From the NCBI GenBank assembly GCA_030522415.1, contig CM060104.1, forward strand, positions 16,694,229-16,758,228: 64,000 bases of DNA, written 5' to 3'. Both the position numbers and the translations under genes were made by a program. Positions 14,132-23,904 of this stretch are shown here, piece by piece. A model generated the notes under the pieces. That model was not told the DNA's origin. It searched no databases and saw only the letters and a program-made list of their open reading frames with translations. Source of the DNA: Channallabes apus. Its lineage: Eukaryota; Chordata; Actinopteri; Siluriformes; Clariidae. How positions within the stretch are numbered: the first letter of the stretch is position 1; every line of letters begins with the position of its first letter.

Positions 14132-14300
14132 GCAGATGCAAACAGTTTGGTGATCGGACATTTGCTGAAGCGGCTCCCAAACTATGGAATTCGCTACCAC
14201 TTGAAATTCAATTCTGTTCATCTGTTGCAAATCTGTTGCTTATTTTAAATCCAAATAAAAAATGCACTTAATTACAGTAGCTTTTAATTTATAGTAGTTA
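14132..14300 (+). mobile_element. L2-type LINE 3' fragment
   Basis: The frame from 14157 reads TFAEAAPKLWNSLPLEIQ, the C-terminal signature of L2/CR1-type LINE ORF2 proteins, and ends at a TAA after KKCT. A second copy with the same flanking sequence lies at 20470-20640. Only the 3' end remains, as usual for LINE copies truncated during reverse transcription. Confidence 0.7.
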
Positions 14301-15073
14301 AATAATTAGTTTTTTTAAATTTATAATAACATCCTCTTAAAATTCTGTTTTCTATTTCTAAATGTTTTGTTTTGATCTATATTCTTAATATTCAGTTTTT
14401 TGCTTTCAGTTTTAATGTCTAGCCATTTCTTAATTTTCTTGAATTCTTCATTTTACATGATTAGTTTTATTTCAACAGCTAGTGTTGATTTCATATTAAA
14501 AAAAAATTTTCTTTGGTCAACTCAAAGTTGTTAATAAGTGATATATAGATAAGTTATAATTAATTGATATTTATTAATGCACCTAATTTATTTTATGTAT
14601 TGACACAAAAACTAACCAGTACCTTGACCTTAATAAATGAAATTTACTACAAACAACCACAAATTAAAGACCAAAAAACAAACAAAAAAAAGCAAGCTGT
14701 GTTTTTTCATAGTGGGGACAAATCAAATGTCAAACTGTCAAAATAACAGACGTTTGGATGTTTGGTACTCACCAAGATAAAATGCAGGTTTTTAATTGCA
14801 TTTGAACTTTTTTCACATTTTAAACTGCAATTTATCACTTTGGCACTAGTTTCAGTTTTCCAATACACAAAACTCAAAATGGTAATACAGACTGTTCAAT
14901 GTTAAAAACATAGAATTTTGCATTCATATTTTGAGAGAAACCTTGCACTTATAGAATTATTTGGGAATATTTCTTTAGATCACTGTCACACAACATTTTA
15001 CCGTGCAACTGTTCATACACGTATAAGATATTGTAGTACAAAATATGTGATACATGTTTTGTGATGGTTCTAT
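14301..15073. other. AT-rich DNA without recognisable features
   Basis: No gene or repeat is recognised here apart from short A and T runs. Confidence 0.5.
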
Positions 15074-15427
15074 AGTACATGCAGTGGCGGTTTTAGGGTA
15101 GGGCGAAGTGGGGTGGCATTTTTTTTATGTCACGTGGGGGGCGGCACACGAACCTGGAGTAAAAAATAATAATCTGTGCCGCTAAGCGGTTTTCTATTAT
15201 CTGTGATACCTGCGCCCGCGCCGCCCCTGAATGAGCCGCACAGAAGCTGAGCGAGCGGAGAGGCACGGAGGGGGTGAGCGGAGAGGGGAGCGGATGATGG
15301 GAGACGGGAGCGAGAGGGGATGACGGAGGGGGGCGGGGGGTGGGGCGCAGAGTACAGTTCACCTCTCCCAAATGAAGCGGACAAGAAGGGGGCTAAATTA
15401 TGTCTACCTGACTTTCTTACAAATAAC

Positions 15428-16611
15428 CAGAGGTGGAAAGAGTAATAAAATTTTGTACTCAAGTACAAGTACTGTTACTTCAGTGAAATTTTACTTAAGT
15501 ACAAGTAAAGTTACCATTACAAAAGTCTACTCAAGTAAAAGTAAAAAGTAGCTCAGTACAAAAAGTAAATTTACTCAGAGTAAAATTTACCGAGTTACTT
15601 TTTTACTTTTATTTTTTAACAGCGGGGGTGGGATGAGGCATTCTAGCGTAGTTCAAAAAAAGATGAGCAGATATAAATCTCAAACTAGTTGTTTTTAACT
15701 GAAGGAACACCTTTGCATAATAAAGCTGTTGTCTTTCTTGTGCTTGAAAATCAGAGTGGTCACTTAAATATGGTGTTACGTCCCAATCTAGGGTCATACA
15801 GCAAAATAATGGTTCAGGGTTCTATTTATAATATATATAACTGTATGGAAATGGTGGTATATGGCAGAAAGAACTAGATCCAATCATTAACTGATGAAAT
15901 AATGAGGTTTGTATATACAAACACAGACACACACACACACATAACAGGAGGAAGAGGATCAGATTCAGGGTGGACCCAGGCCAAAATAATAAACAAAATG
16001 GTATTTATACTTAAATAAATAAAAAATACAGGTACCTTCCCGGACTCCCTAAACCAAAAACAGTGAAATTATCTACAAATATATACAAAGATCAACCAAA
16101 CCAAAGGGACAAAGCAATAATCAAAGTCAATGGGAGGCAAAAAGTCAAAACCAGAATACACAACCAAATCAAAACGCCAAAATCACAACCTCTTCCATCT
16201 TTCCCGCGTCGCCCTCCTATTTATCTACAGTATAGTTGAGCTAGTCGATGACGTCACTCTCAGGGCGGAAGCGACCGTGTGGAGGGTCAGGAAGGTGCTG
16301 ATGTGGGGACAGTCAGAAAACCTGGAGTGGAGTCTGGAGCGGCGCGCGACCAGGACATGATACACACACGCGGCGCAAAGGAGCATTTATACAAAGCATA
16401 ATATTTTTATTTTATCATTTTCATTCATTTATTTTTTACTCAGTAGCGAATATGATTTAAAATGTAGCGAATTACAATACTTCAAACAAAACGTACTTAA
16501 GTAAAAGTAAAATTACAGATTTTTAAAACTACTTTAAAAAGTAGAAATACACAAAAAAACTACTCAATTACAGTAACGCGAGTAAATGTAATTCGTTACT
16601 TTCCACCTCTG
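15428..16611. mobile_element. Second hAT-type element nested in the first
   Basis: The terminal inverted repeats are cagaggtggaaagagtaa and, at the other end, gttactttccacctctg. The flanking 8-bp duplication caaataac lies at 15420-15427 and 16612-16619 and is perfect. The subterminal regions are dense in aagtaaaagtaaa and acaagtact motifs, which could serve as transposase binding repeats. No transposase ORF is present. It contains a further LTR-like insert at 15941-16364. Confidence 0.9.
15941..16364 (-). mobile_element. Probable solo LTR nested in the inner hAT
   Basis: Read on the minus strand, this GC-richer block starts TGTATCATGTCC, has a TATA-like ataaatagg near 16217, and ends cctcctgttat. 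The 5-bp cacac on both sides (15936-15940, 16365-16369) fits an LTR target duplication, though the left copy lies in an (AC)n run and so is weak evidence. The terminal dinucleotides are not a clean TG..CA. No internal retroviral-type genes are present. Confidence 0.4.
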
Positions 16612-16829
16612 CAAATAACGCACAATTCATTCAAAATATTATAAACACACACCTGTAATTTGCACTTCTTTTCATTTATTTAATTGTGTGAAAGTGCAAA
16701 TAAAAATAGATAATAAAAACGATGATGCTGTGGAGGTGAATTGGTTTAGTCTTGACTCCTGGTCGTGAGTGACAGCGTTGGGGGAAATCTGCTGATTGTC
16801 GAATCGTCGATTATAAAGTAAACACAGTG

Positions 16830-16904
16830 ATGGAGAAAAAAAGGCCAAAGCTGTCAGGGGCCCAATTTAGGAAAAAAAGACGAGGAGAAACGGATAAAAG
16901 ATAA
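16830..16904 (+). pseudogene. hAT transposase N-terminus (remnant)
   Basis: The frame starts MEKKRPKLSGAQFRKKRRG and stops after 24 codons. This Lys/Arg-rich opening is typical of the TTF-type zinc-finger, ZMYM1-like transposases of fish hAT elements. The gtat following the stop could be the original splice donor, in which case the stop is intronic. Confidence 0.55.
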
Positions 16905-17027
16905 AGGTATGCAACAATGTTCTCTCTGTATGATTAAGTTATTCATGTCATGTTAATTAGTGGTATAACATTAACTCTTAGGTTTGTTAGCCTTCTTGCT
17001 TATGATGCTTGCTATGCTTACCTTGCT

Positions 17028-17031
<4 letters not shown>

Positions 17032-17063
<32 letters not shown>
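17032..17063. repeat. (AC)n microsatellite
   Basis: A pure AC run inside the hAT element. Confidence 0.95.
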
Positions 17064-17065
<2 letters not shown>

Positions 17066-17423
17066 AAAAGCCTAATTTACAAACCATCAAAGAAATTCTA
17101 ATGGTTTCTATTAAATACCACAAAATGTAACCACAAAATTATGCTTTACAGCAAGACTGTTGCAAGTACAGTTATTTATTTCCATTGTTTATTATGTTAA
17201 TGTTGGCTCTAGTCAATATATTTACGATATATTTACAGTATACTGTAAATAGCCAATTTAATTTACATATGTGTAGATAGTTTAAAAGACATTTTCCGTT
17301 TGCTATAACTCTGTTACAAAGCATATAATTTGAGGCAGTAAATTAACCAAGGAGCTAATTGTTCCTCCCTTAGATTAGATTAGATTAGATTAATAAAGTG
17401 TCCAATGACTGCCATCAAAAACC

Positions 17424-17648
17424 ATGAGCCTCTTTGAGCTTATCACTTTTATGCACGATAAGGATCTATCTGAGATCTACCCCAACTTTTGGACTGCTCT
17501 CAGGATTGCACTTACATCGCCAGTGACTGTAGCTCAAGCAGAGAGGAGCTTTTCCAAACTCAGGTTAATCAAGACATACCTGAGATCAACCATGTCTCAG
17601 GAACGGCTTACTGGCCTTGCTGTCATAAGCATAAAGCATATGTCATAA
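17424..17648 (+). pseudogene. hAT transposase C-terminal dimerisation domain
   Basis: The 74-residue ORF includes YPNFWTALRIALTSPVTVAQ and AERSFSKLRLIKTYLRSTMS, the conserved hAT C-terminal dimerisation motif. This region helps the transposase multimerise. The catalytic residues that should precede it are missing. The aligned ORF ends close to the expected C-terminus of the family. Confidence 0.85.
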
Positions 17649-17800
17649 GCATAAGACATGCAATAGGGGAGCAGTCAGCAGAAAAGTCAGATTTTAGTTT
17701 CAGTTTGTGGTTTCTGTTCTGCAGTGAAGTAAATAAGTTTCTCCCTCCCGGAAGGGAGTCCCAAGGAACAATTCAGTGTAGAACCGCCACTGAGTACATG

Positions 17801-18970
17801 TAATGTCACATGTAATGTCACTGTTAAATGACGAGAGAATACTACAGACAAAGTTAAATAATTTGCTGGGCTGTTGGGTCGGGTTGTCAGGAATACAACC
17901 AAGGAAAAAAAATCTGATTTAAGTGTTCCTCAACTACAAAAACAAAAATAAATAAATAAAAGATCCAACATATGGGAAATAACCTATAAACATCTCTCGT
18001 GATGCCCAAGCCCTCCTCAAAGATTATGCCCACAACCACATTTCTGAAGTCCCCTGCCATTTCTTTGACCACCGCATCTTCCTCATCCGGGTTGACCACC
18101 TGCCTGTTGCTGTGGATGCCACTCATTTACAGTATACTCGTACCACAAGGTGAAAATAATCAGAAGTACAGTAACAAAACAGTGCCAGGGGATATTGTTA
18201 TCTTTAAGATGATGTCCCGAAACTTTCGTGATGTGAACATGGGATATTACTCCTCAGTTTCCAAAAAACGTTTCCGTACAATGGTTTAAGAGGAATGCAA
18301 CAGTTACAACAGTTACATCAGTTTATAGTTAGTTCACTGTAATGAAATGAAAGAGCAGTCATCTCAAATGCAACGTGTGAACTGCATTTTGAAATGATCA
18401 TACTTCAATGTTAACTTGTATCATTTTGAACTGGTGATTTCAGTATAATGAACAAATGTTCATTCTTTACTTGTCACTCACTAAGGGAAATATATTTTTA
18501 TATAGACATTTAAATGTATAAAGAGTCCTTTAAATTTATAGGAGGATGGATAATATGATGGATAGAATAAAAAAAGAATAATTAAAAGTGTCATAACTTA
18601 CACTTTACAATACTAATAAGTGAATGAAGTAAAATGCAGTGAATCCTTGAAGTGCAATTGTATTTCTGACAATTGAGAAACCAGAAAACGTGAAAATTCA
18701 GTTTTCAGATTCACACAATAAATGTATCTACATACGTGTCTCACTTCATCTCTCCTCTTGTTTCTTGTAGCACAAGAGGAAATGTAAGGTAATGAATGAG
18801 TAAAATTACTGTCCTCTCTCTTAGTCTAATTACCCATGTGTGTGAAAGAACAGAAGACTGGCTTTCAGGTGATGGTGTGTGAACAGGCCCAGGCTTGGAA
18901 GCAGAGACCTGGCAGATTAAAGTACTATGAGAGTGAAGTGTTAATCAGCGTAGGCACATTCTCCCACCGT
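17801..18970. other. Unassigned DNA with a short coding-like stretch
   Basis: Most of this is AT-rich and featureless. At 17950-18290 the composition is more even. A minus-strand frame includes NPDEEDAVVKEMAGDFRNVV, and a plus-strand frame ends with RNFRDVNMGYYSSVSKKRF. Neither is recognised. They could be exon relics or chance ORFs. Confidence 0.3.
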
Positions 18971-18974
18971 CTTT

Positions 18975-19145
18975 AATGAGCTTGCTCCATAGAGTGCACA
19001 GCTGCCTCCCTCACATCATACTCAATGTACACATCGTTCATATCGGACTCACAAACTCCATTCCCACAGACCCCAAGGCGGGACTCGAACCCAGAACCTG
19101 GAGGTGCAAGGTGGCAGTGCTAACCACTAAGCTATTGTCCCAACC
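18975..19145 (-). mobile_element. Decayed tRNA-derived SINE
   Basis: The sequence gggactcgaacccagaacct and the following ggaggtgcaaggtggcagtgctaaccacta are the reverse complement of the box B and head region of the SINE family at 28.5 kb. The GCGACCCT tail is not recognisable. The copy is old. Confidence 0.6.
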
Positions 19146-20469
19146 CAATAAATACAATTTAATACAATACAATATAAAAAGGCTTTTTCGTGTATGACCA
19201 TTTGTTTTGACTGCGTTTTGGGTTTGCTCTTTGTTGGATTTGGTTGTACAGTTTGTATATAGTTTGCATATATTTGTGTATAATTATGTATATAGAATCT
19301 TTGTAGGAAGTCAATGCCATTTTGTTTATACTTCATTTTTCTCCTGGTTGTGTTAGTAAAGTAATAATGGTGGTGTTTTGTTTTTCCTATTTCTTGTCTA
19401 TTGGTGCAACATTACAACTTTCATTTTGGGACTAGCTAGAGGGAATTTTTGTTTATCAATTTGACCTTAGTTTCTGAAGCTTTTAGCCACTTTTTGGGTC
19501 CTACTCCCTTTTTTAAATGCATCTTTCATCTTTTTCCCCCTTCTTTTCTTTCCTGTTATGGCTCGAAATAGACTGGGGCATAACAACTTAAGAATCAGAC
19601 CTGCACCAAGCAAAATATAAGCTACAAATAGAGCTACATGTAGCAGTTTTTTTTTACCGCGTTTTGGACTCTTGAATAAGGAGGAGAAGTTGTAGCAGTG
19701 AATTGTGTTGGGTATTTAAAGGTGGTCTCAGGTGTGGACATGTTAATAGCAGGCCAGCTGGGTCAAGAAGACTCTGCAATACTGGGCTAATGACCAGATT
19801 TGTGCCTCCCGACAGAGAAATTAACAAGTGTGAAGTGAGAGAACACAATGCTTCCTTCGTTCCCTCTTCTCGAAGCCTCAGACATTTGTTTCAGATAAAC
19901 CAAGCCAAAAGAGCAACCAAGCCAGTTTCACTTTCAATTAATTTGAAGATTACCCAGAAGGACAATTTAGCTGGTAGGGTAATTGAACTAAGTGAGGATG
20001 AAGTAAAAAAAAAAAAAAGCAAAAGGACGGTGATAATAAAAGAAGGAAAAGGGGATCAGTTTGCAAAATAAACCATATAACATAATGGTGCATAAATGGT
20101 GTATATATAAATAAACAATTATAGATTATATATGTGCATTTATTCTGATTTCCAAACTGTCTTGCACTGTAGATATGTTTGTGTTTGTGAAACTACCTTT
20201 AACATGACTAACGGATCAAATTTTAAATTTGTTTTCCTATACTGTCACTTTATTTGAGTTACATATTTACATATATACATATTCAGGTTTTTGGGGTAAA
20301 AAAAAGTCTGGTGAAATCATAAATATTAGCCCAATTCAGAAATAATAAAATGAGTTACACACACACACACACAAACACAAGACCATCCTTAGAAATATTT
20401 ACAGATATCTTAATACTTCGTAACCCTGGCAGAGCACTCTGATCATCTGGTCAATTTCAAAGTGCCAAG

Positions 20470-20640
20470 ATTCAGATGCAAACAGTTTGGAATTATGGAA
20501 CTATGGAATTCGCTACCACTTGAAATTCAATTCTGTTCATCTGTTGCAAATCTGCCCTCTTTTAAATCCAAATAAAAAAATGCACTTAATTACAGTACAT
20601 TAGCTTTTAGTTTATAGTAGTTAAATAATAATAATTTTTT
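20470..20640 (+). mobile_element. L2-type LINE 3' fragment, second copy
   Basis: Positions 20475-20640 repeat the sequence at 14138-14300 with small indels, including the tggaattcgctaccacttga block coding for WNSLPLE. The upstream agagcactctgatcatctgg fits the preceding RALRSS part of the ORF2 C-terminus. An indel in the middle breaks the frame. Confidence 0.65.
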
Positions 20641-21421
20641 TATTTATAATAATGTCCTTCAGCATGCTGAAGTGACTTGAGAACAGTCCCTTTTTTTGTT
20701 ATGGATGGTCTACTTTTTCCAGCAGTATCTCCTGTTGACTTGCAGCCTCTGCTCATTGTTCTACTGAAGCAAAGGCAAGGCTGTGAGCTTCAGCTTTATA
20801 GGGCAAGATTTACAAGTCATGAATCACAACTGAACCTTTACAGCTTTCTTTTGATGAATATTTGAAACTCCAAAACAAAAGCATTCAAAGTAAAGAATCA
20901 TATTGATTTTTTTAGATGCAGGGATGCACACTATGGAATTAGATGTCCCTAATCGAAATGCTGGAATTTTTTCCCCAGCTTAATCTGAAGACACAAAGTG
21001 TTGGTGTGTAACATATTTGACACTGTTATTGTAATTTTGTAAATGATAAATTTTAATCAATTCTTAATCCATAGGTTTTAATATGATTTTGCACTTTGCA
21101 GCTATAACAACTTAAACTGCATTATTATTCAGCACCCTTTATTCTGATATCTGTAACTAAAATCCAGTGGAACCAATTACCTTCAGAAGTCACCTAATTA
21201 GAGACATTGTAGACGGTGTATAGAAGTTTATAAAAAAAAAATCTACTGACCTGGCACCATGGAATAAAACCTCATACAGTAATAGTACTAATCTTATACA
21301 ATCTGGTAATTGTTCACTGACATTTAATAGACACCCAGCAGAAAAAATACCTGATATGAGTTTCCTGATATTTTCCAAAAAAGGATTTAAAAAAAGTGAA
21401 TTTACTATACTAAATTACTTA

Positions 21422-21424
<3 letters not shown>

Positions 21425-21488
<64 letters not shown>
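21425..21488. repeat. (GT)n microsatellite
   Basis: About 32 GT repeats, with two GC changes at the end. Confidence 0.95.
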
Positions 21489-21497
<9 letters not shown>

Positions 21498-21679
21498 ATT
21501 GCATGTACTGTGTATGTGTGAAGGATTTCCTGGCATGGAATGGAAAGAAATCTCCTGCCTGGCAAAGTGGTTAATGAGGATAAAAATATATATGAACTTT
21601 AGTTCACATGCAACAATCAGTCATAACATTAAGAACATTAAATTAAACTCACCTACACTTAGATTTTGGGTTTCCCTTG

Positions 21680-21892
21680 TGCTACCCGGGAGACTCTGGC
21701 CCGTATAGGAGGGCTCTGCAGGGCCTCTGGAGGTGTGCTGTGGTGTCTGGCACCAGGGTATTGGAAGAAAATATGTTGGGTGCTAGAGGTTGCTGTGGTG
21801 GGTGCTCGATCAAATTGGGATCTGAGGAGTTTGGGGGACGAGTCAACAGCCTCGGGGGTCTTTGTCTGCTGAGCTCTGTGTGTGGCTGGCTG
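21680..21892 (-). pseudogene. Tc1-like transposase C-terminal fragment
   Basis: The minus-strand frame reads TRPPNSSDPNLIEH, matching the PPNSPDLNPIEHLW motif around the third acidic residue of Tc1-type DDE transposases, then LVPDTTAHLQRP, matching the C-terminal QIPQHTFRGLVES region. Frameshifts and a missing Trp show it is dead. No end of this element was found; the TGGGTT element begins 40 bp away. Confidence 0.65.
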
Positions 21893-21931
21893 TGGTGAAC
21901 TAGGTTTTGTAGTGCCTTTCTATCATGGCCA

Positions 21932-23904
21932 CACCCTAAAAAATGCTGGGTTAAAAACAACCCAGTCTGGGTTGTTTTTAACCCAGCTGCTGGGTAAATA
22001 TAGGACTAACTAAATGCTAGGTTAATTTAACCCAGCAAGATGGGTTAAATATTCAACCCAAATGCTAGGTCATATTTAACTATAATACTGGGTTAATTCT
22101 ACCACATAAATTGGTCAAATGTTCTACCCATATGTTTGGGGTTTGTTGGTTCATTTTAACTGGAATGTTGAGTTAATTCTACCTCACAAATAGGTTATTA
22201 TTATTTTCATGTTTTACAGTGAATCTGTAAAAAAAAAAAAAAAACACCCATGTCTATTAAACAGTTAAATTACTTTGATATACTGGTCTATTACAAAAAA
22301 AACATACATATATTGCAATAAACAACATCCTATTAAATGTTCTTAGAAAAAAACATTTATTTTTCAAAAGCACAAGAACAGATAATCGACAGTGACATCA
22401 TTACTATACTATTACTGATAAGGGCAGAATGGAGTAATTGCACAAATAGACTGAGGCAGCTTCTACAGAGCAGGATCTCTCTGTGACTTAAGATATCTTT
22501 TCTGCAGAACAAAACTATCCAGCCCTGGTCTCATTTTAACATACAAACACTGTCTATGACTTTTCAGGTAGTCCTCGCTATTTCAAAGCAACATTACAAC
22601 ATTACTTAGAGCAGCGCTGGTCATTATCTCCCAACGTCAGGATGTACTGTAGAGGTACGGCCTTGACACTTCAGCCTGCTGGAGGTATTCCACCATGTTG
22701 GTTCCAAGCTTAGAAAGAAAGAAATGAAAAAGTTTAAATTTTATTGAATAGCCAAGATTAAACTGAATAAGACTATTAATTTAGTGTGAAATAGGACTGA
22801 TACTAAAAAATTACAAAGCTGCCCATTAAGATAGGGTATAGGTAACCTAAAACAAAAACATGGAGACAGCTACTACCAAAAAAAAAAACAGCAAAATAAG
22901 CATGGCTTTTAGGATACAGCTCTTTATGTCAGACTAGTTGATATTGTGGTCTGCATTGATTTTAAGCTAATTACCGAAAAAATTTCATAGCTGGTGTCAT
23001 ACTGGTACATTACAATCACCAAAATATTAATACTTCCATCTAGTAGTTACCTGTACTGCTGTGGTACTTTTTCCTGTAGTTGGCGCGCTGACTGATAGTT
23101 AATTTAACTTTGGTTAAAGAGAGCTACCTGGTTAGCTTACATGCTATCACTGGTGATACATTAGCATACTTGCCAAAGGGGGAAAGGTGTAAAATATTGT
23201 TATAACTCGGGAGAAACGCAGGAGAAATTACTAGCTAGTGAAAAACGGGAGGGTTAGCAGGTCTGTATATTTGTGAGAGGGTCAGTGTTTTGTAACACAC
23301 CAGCATTTTATTGTCTCAAGCAGTGAGATTAATAAAGTTCTAAAGTGGTTGCTAATGCTAGCAAACTAACTAAATGCCTGCGTCATGCTAGCACTACAGT
23401 TAACAGTTTAGCGTTCATTCATCACTTCACCATCTTCGTAACCCTGCAAACATTCTACAGAGAAAGCTAAAAAGCTCAGACATCTTAGCCGTTTCTTTCA
23501 TACACAGGTGGGGTGGTACCCCAGTACCTCAGACCAGCCGGAAAGTTTGTGTGTAACCTTAACACGGTAACAGTAATAAATGTTACATATAGTAATAATT
23601 TTTCAGTCATATGTGAATTAGGTGAGTGAACATGTGTATACAGACCTTGTATTTAACGTCATTTTCCCTTAAATGTCCGAGGAGGATGAACCGTCATCAG
23701 CGGTGTGGGAGCTCAAGAGACACGAAGCTGACTGACAGCCGGTGAATACACCGATGAACTTTGGGGGAGGGGCCAAGCAAACTTTAACCCAGCAGCTGGG
23801 TTACACAAAAACTACCCAACTCTCTGAAAATAACCCAGAAAAATGACCCAACAGCGGCAACCCAGCGTTTGGGTAGAAAAAACAACCCAGCATTTTTTAG
23901 AGTG
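21932..23904. mobile_element. DNA transposon with TGGGTT-rich inverted ends
   Basis: The left end (cac[c]ctaaaaaatgctgggtt) and right end (aacccagcattttttagagtg) are inverted copies. Both subterminal regions carry many tgggtt/aaccca hexamers in both orientations (about 21940-22200 and 23780-23890). The 1.5 kb interior has no transposase ORF, so the element is non-autonomous. A target duplication could not be fixed, as only a 2-bp ca is shared, so the superfamily is left open. Confidence 0.75.

Larger units (their letters stand above)
15082..17792 (+). mobile_element. hAT DNA transposon, internally deleted
   Basis: The ends are inverted repeats (cagtggcggtttt at 15082; gaaccgccactg ending at 17792). 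They are flanked by a perfect 8-bp target duplication agtacatg at 15074-15081 and 17793-17800, the hallmark of hAT elements. Inside, two transposase pieces remain: an N-terminal start at 16830 and the C-terminal dimerisation region at 17424-17648. The zinc-finger and catalytic regions between them are absent, so the element is non-autonomous. It carries a second hAT-type element (15428-16611) inside it. Confidence 0.92.

Noticed and set aside
13829..14248. 139-residue plus-strand ORF and its minus-strand counterparts
   Set aside because: Most of the length is the compound TC/AC/AT microsatellite, followed by an L2 fragment read partly in the wrong frame.
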